Origin: Apricaphanius iberus
Taxonomy: Eukaryota; Chordata; Actinopteri; Cyprinodontiformes; Aphaniidae
NCBI GenBank assembly: GCA_028564705.1
Contig: JAPXFQ010002677.1
Location: 124,001-188,000 of the forward strand
Reading direction: 5' to 3'
DNA: 64,000 nt
Made by a program: the position numbers and the translations under genes. Position 1 is the stretch's first letter. The number at the start of each line of letters is the position of its first letter. Of the stretch, positions 46,096 through 56,424 are shown piece after piece. Under the pieces are notes generated by a model. The model did not search any database. It saw only the letters and a program-made list of their open reading frames with translations, and was not told where the DNA came from.

Positions 46096-48604
46096 TAAAT
46101 GTTCATTTCCTCAGAAGATAAACACTATCCAGCTAAGGTAGCTATTGTTGATTCAACTGTTAAAAAATAGCTTTCATAATTTCTTGCCTACGTCACTTGT
46201 ACGAAACTACTTGGGCTCATAAAAAAAATCATATTATTTACAAAGTTCAAAGTACATATCAGACTACCTTCTTTAGGTTAATTTAAGCCAACATCATGTG
46301 AGGTGGTACATGCCCATAATTCACCATCTTTTATATCAAAATACTAATATCAGATCCATCACTGTGGAGTGTGAACCATAGATTAAAATCAATTGTCCAG
46401 AATGGTTATTAATTTATAATTAAGCAAATGATTTTATGAAACATTATCTTATAATATAAATAAAAAGTGTACCTCAACTTCTATTTAACATTGTGAACTA
46501 GTTATTAACACATACCACATTATTTCAATTTAGTCTTAAAGGTCTCCTTCAATGAAAATCTTAAAAAAAACATAGGTTTTCATTACAATAAGCCAGTCTT
46601 TGTTATAAAAGCATGCTGCATCTGAAAATTGTATACAAACTCTAATCCCTGAATCAGTTACATGAAGAAAAGAAACACACGACTGAATTTGAAAATGCCT
46701 ATCAACCATATGTCCGTTCAGTTCAGTTCAAGTTTATTGCCCCAAATGGAATTTGGTTTGAGTAGTGTACAATAACGCAAAACAATAATAATCAGATAAA
46801 TTAGAATCCATACCTTGCCTACCTAGCTTTGGACCACCAATGGTAATGTTGTTTTTGGCAAGGTGAAAGTCACGAGTTTTGCCACTGCCAGAGGCAATGT
46901 TTTGTTTTCACAAGTTTAAACTCGTATAAACCGTAATGCTGGATATGCCCTCAGTCAGTGGGGATTGTTGGTCTAATTTCAAAACATTTTAGCAATAAAA
47001 GCCACATTTTCACTACAAAATTATACATAAAATACTTGTCATCTTTTATTTTATGAATATCACCTCTTGTTTTGTACAGACACTATTAAACTGGCACTAA
47101 AAACTTTGCATGGGTTGGTTCATATGTTTAATAAAATCTCAGGATAATAGAACAGCCGGTTTTATCCAATTAAAGGGTGTACAGAATAAGTAAAACAAAA
47201 ATATCCAGCTAAATCAACAACCATTTTGCAATGAACTGAAAGAGGATATTAGCTTAAATATACAGTAGTGACAGCAGTTTGACCCTGCATGACTTTGAAT
47301 CAGAATAAGGCAAAGCATGAGCTTGAGGGGTATACTGAACTCTCGCTATAGTTTACTAATTAGCATTCTAAAGGAGCCCACTGGCAGTCCTGACTTAATC
47401 TTTTGTGATTTAGAGCAGCAAATATAAATATCAAGTCTCCATATGGCTCCTTATAGGGATGATTGAAAGGTATTTTTCTTATTTATACAATTAAATAAAT
47501 ATTGCAAAAGCAGACTGCGGGCTTTTTGAGAACTTGGAATCAATAGCACCAATTAACATCAGTCTTTCCTTCAAAAAATACTGCATTAATCTGCTGTACT
47601 TAGTGAAAAAAAGACATTTGTATGTCTCACCGCAGCTGTTTACCAAAGCTCCCAAGGCAAATCATATTTAACTGGAAAGCTGTCAGAATTTGCTAACTTA
47701 GAAAGGGCTTGCTAATATATATATGGAGCTAGGATCAAAAGCTTAGCAAGAAAGGAGTTGTTATTTTTAGACAACTTAATTGTTCAGGGAACAAAGTGGA
47801 ATCGATTAAATAAATCTTAGATTTCTCTCATTCAAATGGGCTAAATTGTTCCTGTTATTAACCATTTAATCTTCAAATTTCTGTGTTCATGTCTTCTGGG
47901 ATCCTGAAATTTTCTCTGTAAACAACTTATTTAAAGCGTTCATGAAATGTTCAGCATCTTGAATGGTGTAGCTTCAGTCAGTTTCTACTTTGTCAGGTTC
48001 AACTAATTGCTTTTTCCTTTTTTTTTTTACGTGTCCTGTCTAGTAGTTTGCAACTCAGAATCGGTGTCTGAGTACCAAGCAAAAGCCCAACAGACCCATT
48101 TCCCAAGCAAAGCATTACAGCTTTGTTATAATACTCCACTTGATATATATGTATGAAAAATCTTTATTAGTGATTACTGTGGGTTAAATTTCTTGAAGTT
48201 ATGGACACGAAATTGAGATAAGAATGAAGAAAGGAAGAAGATGAAGAAGATGAAGAAGAGAAACAGGACCGGTAGAAGTGTGAACTGACGATACAAGATA
48301 GGGAGGTAAACATAGACCACAAGAAAACATCCCAGTCCTCCACCTCTGTTGGACGGCAGAGAAGAAGTAAAACAAAACAAACAAAAACCACCAAGAGAAC
48401 AGAACATTAACAAAACGGATCTAATAATTGCTTTTTCCTTTAACAGCTGTGAGGTATCTCATTTATCAACCACAAAGCAAAATACACTCGCATCATTTCA
48501 CACTTTTCAGCTTTTTCTCCTGGACACAAACAGCCCTAGATGCCAACTGAAAAGTTATTAACACTCACTGACTAAGTGAAAAGCTACTACACAGAGGTAC
48601 TCAC
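46096..48604. other. AT-rich, mostly non-repetitive; likely intron
   Basis: No mobile element recognised except a short TTCAGTTCAGTTCAAGTTTATT run near 46715 and an AAG/GAAGAT purine tract (48228-48262). Given its place it is probably intron of the tachykinin receptor gene. Confidence 0.4.
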
Positions 48605-48799
48605 ATCTTTTTGAAGTCAAACGTGGTATAATCAGGCCACTCGATGTAGCACACCACACGGCCGGGCAGCTGGTCTATGGTAGAGTAGTAGTACTGAGGA
48701 AAGGCAAGTAGCAGAGCCAGAACCCAGATCACGGCAACTGCCACCTTGGTCTCTGTGGAAGACATACGCTGCTGGAGAGGGTGGATGATGGCCATGTAC
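48605..48799 (-). CDS. tacr1: Tachykinin (neurokinin-1-like) receptor, internal exon
   Basis: One 195-base exon of a class A G-protein-coupled receptor for substance P-like peptides, acting at the plasma membrane. It starts after TTCCACAG, splitting the Arg codon of DRY, with YMAIIHPLQQR of the second intracellular loop. It goes on through transmembrane helix 4 (KVAVAVIWVLALLLAFPQ) and the second extracellular loop (GRVVCYIEW, with the disulfide Cys), and ends AAG-AT before GTGAGT. The phase is one base plus 64 codons plus two bases. Residues fit TACR1 better than TACR2 or TACR3 (IIHPLQ, FPQ-YYST). The exon length equals what I recall for exon 2 of TACR1. No other exon is in the window, so large introns lie on both sides. 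Confidence 0.9.
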
Positions 48800-49639
48800 C
48801 TGTGGAAGCAAAGACAAATCATCATGGCTTTTAGCATAACAGCTTTGTTCATTTGCAGGTATTAAATGAGAAACTACATGGTTCATTTGCTAAGATGACA
48901 TGTTTCTTTTATGTTTTCACAAGTTGCAGTCCCAATATGCAGCACAAACAAGATGTATGTTCCAATCATCTGCATGGCCACAGGTGAATAAAATTAAGCA
49001 AATTGTAATGCAGACCATTTCTACAAATAGTCTTAAAAGAATGGATCAGGAGCTTAGTAAGCTATTTTGTGGTACTCTAAGGGAAATGAGTCTAGTTAAA
49101 AAATTTCCTCAACTTTCAGAATCAATTATTATCAAGTGTTATAACAAAGGGAAAATAAACTGTTCTGTCATAACTGTACCCCAAGGCACAAAGTAAGGTC
49201 AATAAATACATCAAGAAGTTTGCTGTGTGAGAACCTGATTAATCAACAAAATGTGTTTACTAGACCCAATGAATTAGAAAGAAGTCTACAACTAGATCAA
49301 CTTCTCCAAGATCAGTGTCTGACCCAACAAATGTTCTTCTCGAAAGCTAAGGTAATCAAATAGGGGAGACCGGGGATAATAGTAACACTTTTTGTTTGAG
49401 CAAATTTAACTCAGTGGTGGTTTGTGCTTGAGACCTCAAATTTTAACAGCGATACCCATATTTGTCTTCTATAAATGACATACATTTGGATTTCTACCAT
49501 TTCATTATAGATTAGTTAAAATAATGGCAAAAACAAAAAGGAATTTCTTTAAAACCTACCCTAGGACCTGAGTGAGTTGTAATACTTCATGGGGATGGAT
49601 GTAACAGTTAAATTATTTCAAATAGAAAAGATTCATACT
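48800..49639. other. Intron or intergenic DNA, nothing recognised
   Basis: Short frames only. AGGGGAGACCGGGGATAATA at 49363-49382 resembles the end of a DNA transposon, but no partner end was found. Confidence 0.35.
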
Positions 49640-49960
49640 CTTTTGGCCTTTCCTTTCAGCAAATCATCTGTCTCCATTTAATACTGTCATCTGCATCCTC
49701 TAACCTCACACCAACTTATTTCTTGTCCTCTTTCACCACAGCCATACATTTCAGTTTTGGTCTCTCGGTCACCTTCCTGCCTGGCGGCTCCATTCTCAGC
49801 ATCCTTCTATAGACATAATCCTTGCCCCTCCTCCGAACATGTCTAAACCTTCTTAACCTGGCCTCTTTAATTTTATCAGCAAAACATCTAGCCTTATCTT
49901 AGCTTCTCTGCAGCTTCACAATATCTTTAAAAGATAACATAGCAGATGTTGTGGAACTTG
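49640..49960 (-). pseudogene. RTE-type LINE, ORF C-terminal relic
   Basis: On the minus strand, frames encode RHVRRRGKDYVYRRMLRME, then a KVTERPKLKCMAVVKEDKK-like stretch and VGVRLEDADDSIKWRQMI. This matches the C-terminal region of RTE-clade ORFs (RxWFGHVxRR and GRPxxRWMDxVKEDM). It holds stops and no RT motifs. Confidence 0.6.
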
Positions 49961-50349
49961 GCAACATGTCTCACAGATGTTCTATTGATGACTTTAGTTA
50001 CTGCCTTCTGGAGAACTTCTGCAAAGTCACCAATAGCTGCGTTTCCATTACAAATATGCACAAAACTTTGTCGATAATGTCTAAGTGTCGAAAAAACACA
50101 ATTTCACAATTGCTGTGTTTCCATTAAATAACAAACTCAGTTTAAATCACAAGTTTTCACTAGGTTAAGAAAAGTGCCAATGGATGTGAACATTTACAGT
50201 AGATATATTCAGATTGCAGTCACAGCACTAGTGCTCATTATCAGCCATAAGGAGACGTAGACAGCTTGTAAGGGCATTGGAGCGACAAGCCCCTTTTACA
50301 TGGGAGCGGACTTGGTAAATGCTTGCGTTTCTTTGCTGTTTTGAATCTA

Positions 50350-51585
50350 ATAAACTGCTAACAAAAATTAAAGGAACACTGTTTTATTGGGCCTGGCATG
50401 AAATCAATTAAATCTGTCTGATAATTTTCTGGTTGGTTAAGCAGCTGAGGGCATCGTTAATCAATTTCAGCTGTATTGGTGTTCATGGACTTAACAAAAG
50501 GTGCACTACAGTGGCAACAATTAGAAAACCCTCAAAACAAAACTGGTGTTACATGTGGAGTTTCTCCCTCTTAATCTTTTTTTTGTGATGGTTTTGGGTT
50601 GGTAATTATCTCTACTGGCAGTATGAGGCGATTCCTTAACCCTACAGAAGTTGCACAGGTTGTCCAACTTCTCCGGGATGGCACATCCACACGTGCTGCA
50701 GCAAGAAGGTTTAATGTGTCTCCCAGCACAATCTCGAGGACATGGAGGAGACTTCAGGAGACTGGTGGTTATTCTCGGAGAGCTGGACAGGGCCGTAGAA
50801 GATCCTCAACCCATCAGCAGTGTGAATGTCTCTACCCAAACAATCAGGAAAAGACTACATGAAGATGCCCTGAGGGCCCGACATCCTGTAGTGGGCCCTG
50901 TGCTCACTGCCCAGCACCGTGGAGCTCAACTGGCATTTGCTCAAGAAAACCAGAATTGGCAAGTCCGCCACTGGTGCCCTGTACTTTTTACAGACGAGAG
51001 CAGGTTCACCCTGAGCACCTGTGATAGACGTGAAAGAGTCTGAAGAAGACAAGGAGAACGTTTTGCTGCCTGCAACGCCGTTTAACATGACAGGTTTGGT
51101 GTTGGGTCAGTGATGGTCTGGGGAGGCATATCTATTGAGGGATACACAGACCTCCACTGCCTAGGAAATGGTGCTCTGACTGCCACAAGGTATCGAGATT
51201 AAATTCTTGAACCCATTGTCAGACCCTACGCTGGTGCAGTAGGTCCTGGTCTCCTCCCAATGCACGACAATGCCCGGCCTCATGTGGCAAGAGTATGCAG
51301 GCCATACCTGGAGGATGAAGGAATTGATACAGTTGAATGGCCTTCATGACCCCCTGACTTAAACCCAATAGAACATCTGTGGGACATTATGTTTTGGTCC
51401 ATTAGGCACCATCAGGTTGCTCCTCAGACTGTACAAAAGCTCAGGGATGCCCACACACAGATCTGGGAAGAAATGCCACAAGACACCATCCGTTGTCTCA
51501 TTGGGAGCATGCCCCGACATTGTCAAGCATGCATACAAGCTCTTGGGGGCCACACAAGATACTGAAACGCATTTTGAGTTACAGA
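50350..51585 (+). mobile_element. Tc1-like transposon, 3' end missing
   Basis: The left end ACTGCTAACAAAAATTAAAGG matches the end of the minus-strand fragment at 39399. The transposase gene fills the rest. The right terminal repeat is missing; sequence of the host MITE follows directly. Confidence 0.75.
50599..51575 (+). pseudogene. Tc1 transposase, all DDE motifs but four stops
   Basis: The N-terminal helix-turn-helix region (MRRFLNPTEVAQVVQLLRDG, then VSPSTISRTWRRLQETG) is followed by a frameshift near 50810. The rest reads in another frame: TIRKRLHEDALRARHPVVGP, then LFTDESRFTL (first Asp), VMVWGGISIEG, MHDNARPHVAR (second Asp) and PPDLNPIEHLWD (Glu). Stops lie near 51042, 51085, 51198 and 51348. 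A relative of the fragment at 39399. Confidence 0.85.
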
Positions 51586-51722
51586 AATTAAACATGCAAC
51601 AACATCTTTCTCCTCTTACTACTACTTTTTGCTTTTTCATAGTAACATCCAGTAGACATATTTCCATCAGGCAAATTTATTTTCACGACTTCAATTTGCA
51701 CAATTTAATGGAAATGCAGCTA

Positions 51723-52149
51723 CCGTCTATTTTATTTTTCCACTGCCTAGTCATGCAATAAAAAGGAGGCTTGTAAAAAATGCCAATACAAAGGGGAGGT
51801 TTTAACACTTTTTTTCAGATCTGTTAACCTTCCCCTTTCTGGCAGCCATTAAAATTTTTTTTTTTTTACATTTAGCTTCAAAGCATGCAATAATACAACA
51901 TATACAAATAAAATAGAGAAATAACTAATTTAGCTTTTGTAAGTGAAAGAAGTGAAGAAAATTTAATTTTTATCTGATGAAAAAAAATAATAATTCCGGA
52001 ACAGAGTGTTTTCAACTAAGAGACATGGAAAATTTTCCAGCGTGCTCAATCGGAATGGGCAAATAGACTATATGGATGACATCATCATAGCTAATTTCTG
52101 ATTGGTCTAATGAAGAGCAATGAAACTATCCTACAGTAAAATGTGAAAT
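51723..52149. other. AT-rich DNA, nothing recognised
   Basis: No coding or element pattern seen. Confidence 0.35.
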
Positions 52150-52445
52150 TGCCAGTCCTTGTATATCGCTTTGTTTAGTCCCTTCAGACCCCATAGCACT
52201 TCACACTACATTCAGTCATTCAGGAACACTTTCACACACTGAAGTTGGCAAGCTACATTATAGCCACAGCTGCTTTTATAATGACAAAGTCGAGGCTGCC
52301 AGACACTGGCCAACCTGCTTACCACCAGTAGGCAACGGGTGAAGTATCTTGCCCAAGGACAGATAGTCTGAGCTAGGGCTCGAACCAGCAACCCTTTGAT
52401 TACAAGACGAACTCCAAACTTCCCTGCCACTAACTGTCTCCCATT
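52150..52445 (-). mobile_element. tRNA-derived SINE, second family
   Basis: On the minus strand a head with TTAGTGGCAGGGAAG (A-box-like) and GGTTGCTGGTTCGAGCCC (B box) is followed by a body and ends with AAAGCGATATACAAGG. This is the layout of a fish tRNA SINE and differs in body from the SINEs at 1230 and 17790. Confidence 0.65.
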
Positions 52446-52964
52446 CTGCTATTATAAATCCTATACGAAATATCAGTAAACCTGCAGTCTGAGAGTGAAG
52501 TGCTCTGTTAGGAACATATGAAACAATCAGATATCTGTTTTATGATAGAACTTGATTATTGAGGGCTTCATATGTAAGGATCAGGGCTGAGCGATATATT
52601 CAAAATCAAAATTGTGGTATATTGAGCAGCTCACCTTGAAAACAATAAGTTGACAATAATTCCCCCCACCCCTTATCTTATTCCCACTCCTTTCTGTATT
52701 TCTTAAGAGTCCAGTTTAGACTCAGAAAAGTGACCAGAGTGAAATCTTTGATTTTAGTCTACAGTCCTTAATTTTAGACAGAAAATGAGTCAATTCCTTC
52801 CAATTATCAACATTTTCACATTCCTAGAAGTACTGGGCAAGGAGGAGGAGTATGGCAACCATCTTTCATTCAGATTTACAAATTCGCACAAGACCAATTA
52901 TTAACTAAAGCTCTTTTGAACATCTAATCCTTAGTTTTCCTCATCCAAGCTGCAAAACATTAAA
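52446..52964. other. No gene recognised
   Basis: GGGCTGAGCGATATATTC near 52585 resembles a hAT end. The rest is AT-rich. Confidence 0.3.
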
Positions 52965-54039
52965 ACCACTTTTGTTTGTGGTTTTGTATTGCCCACCAGG
53001 CCGTTACTTTCAATTCTTGGACCAAATCTCAGGGGATTTCAATATTCACATTGAAATTGAAAGTGATAGTGCAGCTTTTAATATTATGTTAGACTCAATT
53101 GGATTTACTCAGAAAGTGAAGGGACCCACACACTCTGGTCAACAAAGTTTGGAAATTGTACTGATATACGGCATTACATGTGATGAACTAATTGTCCTCC
53201 TACACAACCCAGTCCTATCTGACCATTTTTTGATAACCTTTGAATTTAATTTACCCAATGTTCCAAAATCTGAAAGAAAATTTCATTACAGTAGAACTCT
53301 ATTAGACAGTGCTGTAACAAGTTTTAAAGAATCTTTTCCATTCTTACTTCCATATGCATCTCAGAAAACCACAGTGGACACAGTAATAGAACAGTTGCCA
53401 AACTTACACAGAGTCATAGCTCTGTTGAGCCAACTATTCCCCCTTCTCTCAGTAGTGATGACTTTATGGGATTCTTCATAGGGAAATGAAATAGTTATAA
53501 ATAAAATCCTTGGCATTCTTCCAAACATGATTAACTCTCTTTCAGTAAATGAGGCAGTATCCGAGATAACTGTAGAAACATGTTTATGTCTGTACCGTTT
53601 TAATTCTGTTGAACTTTTGGAATTATCACAAGCATTAGCTTCATCTAAACCCTCTACTAGTATGTTAGACCTAATACCAAAAAAATAATTTAAGGAAGTG
53701 TTCCCTCTGGTTACTGACTCTATTCTAGACATGATGAATCTATCTTTAATAAACTGATATGTGCCTCAGGAATCTAAGGTTGTCGTAATTAAACCTTTAC
53801 TTAAGAAACCCTCCCCGGATCAAGATGATTTAGCTAACTACACACCTGTACCTAACCTTTCTTTTCTTATCCAAAATTCTTGAGAAAATAGTTGCTAATC
53901 AAGTATGTGAGCATCTAAACAGCAACAACCTATTTGAAGAATTTCAGTCAGGTTTTAGAGCTCATCATAGCACTGGAACAGCACTGGTGAAAGTTACTAA
54001 TTATATTCTAATGGCCTCAGATAAGGATTTGTGACTGTT
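52965..54039 (+). pseudogene. LINE-A copy 2: endonuclease and RT start
   Basis: The EN domain C-terminal part (SGDFNIHIEIESDSA, then FTQKVKGPTHSGQQSLEIVL and SDHFLITFEF) is open over 169 codons at 52972-53481. The linker and RT start follow with stops: [21 protein letters not shown] near 53775-53840, then [18 protein letters not shown] in shifted frames and FVTVLV at 54024-54044. The Harbinger element interrupts here and the frame resumes at 55994. Confidence 0.8.
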
Positions 54040-54067
54040 CTGGTGTCTCATTTATGAGACACCAGAA
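54038..54067. repeat. 30-bp palindrome at the left Harbinger junction
   Basis: Arms of 14 bp, TTCTGGTGTCTCAT and ATGAGACACCAGAA, around TT. The left arm includes seven bases of LINE-A flank, so it spans host and element. Confidence 0.9.
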
Positions 54068-54473
54068 GTTGCGTACGCACAAAACGGGGCCTGAAACTGG
54101 CATACGCCACTTTCAAAGCAAAAGTTGTGATTTATAAAAAACAGACTTGACGGTAAAATGTGCGCACCTGTACGCCAACTCTGACCCGTGCGTACGGACA
54201 TTTTGGAGACGGGGGGAATCAACGACGCAGTTGGTGAGGGGGTGAACTGCAGCCAGACTGCATATTACTCCTCTCACACATATAATTTCACCTCACACCA
54301 TATATTTTACTTAATTATGGATTCATGTTATTATAAACATCCAAGCCAGCAATGATATCTATATTGTAGCTTTGCAGTGAGCTATAGCTCTTCTAAAAAA
54401 AATTTTCAATATTAAAACAGATACATAAAATTTATCTCAAAACCTTAAACTCAGATAAAAGGTCCGGTACTGT

Positions 54474-54745
54474 GTGCCAATTAATAAATTTAATCATTTA
54501 CCTTCCCTGAGCGCAATAATGCCTGCAGTCTTGGATGGGATCATTAAGATGAGCAGGCAATATATCACGTTTCCGTATACTGTGGGGGCGCAGGCCAAAA
54601 TTAAGACGCAACTTGCAGCAATGTCCGGTTTCCCAAACATAATCGGCACAATTGACTGCACCCATATTACTACGAGGCCGAGGAAATTCCCCTCCCTCCT
54701 GGCCTACCACCTCCCCAGCATGAGAGCCCCGACCCACAGCCGCCT
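54474..54745 (+). pseudogene. HARBI1-like transposase fragment
   Basis: One frame encodes LDGIIKMSRQYITFPY and then GFPNIIGTIDCTHITTR, the first catalytic block of Harbinger DDE transposases (the Asp in IGxIDCTH). No second or third catalytic block follows; the sequence runs into the 3' end of the convergent Myb-like gene. The N-terminal helix-turn-helix part is also absent, so it is an internally deleted, non-functional gene. Confidence 0.75.
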
Positions 54746-54759
54746 CCTCCTCGACAGGA

Positions 54760-55235
54760 AGCCTTCACCCAGGAAGCAAGGATCGGCCAGGATGTAAAAT
54801 TGTTTTATTGTATCATTTAAGGTACCAATGGCTGTCACTAGACGCTGGGCAACCTCCTCTTCCTCAGCCCCCCAAGCCTCGCCACCTAAGAGCTGAAAAT
54901 ACACGGCATATTAGTCTGTCTCCTTAAAATATGCTCATATTTAGTGTCAGCTCGGGTGTACATGTACCCCCTCCATTAGCAGACCCACTCTGGCGGTGGG
55001 AGGCAGGTTTTTTTTTCCCCCTCAACTTTGAGGTCCGACCACTTTTTTATTTTATTTTTCGGGTACCGTGCTGTCAGTTGCACTGACAGTCTGCACTGCA
55101 GACGCCACATGCTGCCACTCGCAGTTCTTCCTTTAATTTGTGAAACCGCTGAGGTGTCCACCAAATAAAATGTCTCTTCTAGCCTCCACTTCACCCACTA
55201 GCACTTCAATCAACATCTCTGTAAAGTTTCTCTTC
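54760..55235 (-). pseudogene. Harbinger Myb/SANT-like accessory protein
   Basis: Harbinger elements carry a second gene whose Myb-like domain helps transposase entry and end binding. On the minus strand, shifting frames encode VEARRDILFG, then CEWQHVASAVQTVSAT and KKWSDLKVEG, the Myb/SANT signature of this family. A C-terminal piece, GAEEEEVAQRLVTAIGTLND, follows near 54860-54800. At least two frameshifts break it. Confidence 0.65.
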
Positions 55236-55988
55236 TTGTTTTTCTTTTGTTGTTGCCATATTTCCCCTCTTCTTCATATGCATTAATGAGGATTTTTAAT
55301 GTGATTAAATGTTTTATGCTTGCTGAAAGTAACCAAGGCTTGCAGATGGGCCTGCAGATGTAATAGAGAGTTGTTTTTCAGAGATGTGCAGTACCAGGCT
55401 CTACCAAATATGGAGTTATTGTTTTTAGGGAGAAGCTGCAGGACCAGGCGCCGCCAGGTACCCGTTATCTCGCAGGATGTAACTCAATGTGTGTGTGGGG
55501 AAATAAATCAGCAAATGTATTGGTGTGTATGTGCTGTGAGCCATCATGTGGATTGAATAAAGCAAGCCTGTCTGCAGAAGAGAGGCAGAACGCCTGGGAT
55601 TCAGACTGCTGAGGACAGGCCTTCTCCACGCTCTGCAGAGGTGAAACTAAATTAAGTCTCAGCCAGGTTTTTCTCTACTGAAGATGTTTTACTCTAAGTA
55701 CTCCTGAACTGGGGGTGGTATTATTGACCACGACAGCATCAATATTCATGTCCTGCTTTGCATTGACCTTGTATAGCCAGATTTGGGCGTGTTCAGGCCG
55801 GGATATGAGCCAAATTCACGTGCGCAAACTTCCAAGAAGACTGTGATTTATAAAGGGGAAATTGCTTACACCTGTGCGTAGGCATGGTTTTATAAATCAG
55901 AAATCTTTTTGGCGTACAAAAACTTTTTGTTTTGGTCGTACGTACACTTTTAGTAGGGATTCTACGCAATGTTTTATAAATGAGACCC

Positions 55989-56300
55989 CTGGTATTGTTA
56001 GATCTCAGCGCTGCTTTTGACACAGTCAATCATAATATTCTCTTAGAAAAGCTTGAACATGTTGTAGGGATCAAAGGAACAGCACTAGGCTGGTTTAAAT
56101 CATATCTGTCCGACAGATTCCAGTTTGTTCATGTCACTGATAAATCTTCACACTCAATGGTTACTTATGGAGTGCCACAGGGTTCTGTCCTTGGACCGAT
56201 TCTCTTTACTATATATATATGCTTCCAGTTGGTAAAATAATTAGATAAAATGGAATTAATTTCCACCATTATGCTGATGATACACAATTATATTTATGTT
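55989..56300 (+). pseudogene. LINE-A copy 2: RT continued
   Basis: The frame resumes at [17 protein letters not shown] (motif A), then [22 protein letters not shown] and [12 protein letters not shown] (motif B). The catalytic HYADDTQLY is present near 56270 in a shifted frame. It then ends in TA-rich DNA. Confidence 0.8.
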
Positions 56301-56424
56301 TGTATTTGATCTATATTTATATTGATTAAATATATATATATAAATACTTTTTTACATTTTTTTTTACTTTATATTTTCATCTATATTAATATTTTGTAAT
56401 AGAGCTGAGCGAAATAGTGTTTTC

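Larger units (their letters stand above)
50034..51722. mobile_element. MITE with AGCTGCGTTTCCATTA ends, split by a Tc1 element
   Basis: The left end TAGCTGCGTTTCCATTAC (50034-50051) and the right end (other strand) TAGCTGCATTTCCATTAA (51722-51705) are inverted copies. Both halves carry CACAAA and GCAAAT words of one family. About 1.24 kb between them is a Tc1 element. TA flanks are consistent with a mariner-type MITE. Confidence 0.65.
54045..55988. mobile_element. PIF/Harbinger element, internally deleted, nested in LINE-A
   Basis: The ends are inverted: GTCTCATTTAT on the left, and GGGTCTCATTTATAAAAC on the right (other strand). Both are followed by GCGTA and GTACGCAC-like words. CTGGT occurs on both sides (54040-54044 and 55989-55993). 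Two convergent genes remain inside: a truncated HARBI1-like transposase on plus and a Myb/SANT-like gene on minus. Splicing it out restores LINE-A motif A. Confidence 0.8.

Noticed and set aside
48167..48413. Minus-strand serine- and leucine-rich ORFs near the receptor exon
   Set aside because: They arise from the GAAGAT purine tract and show no homology.
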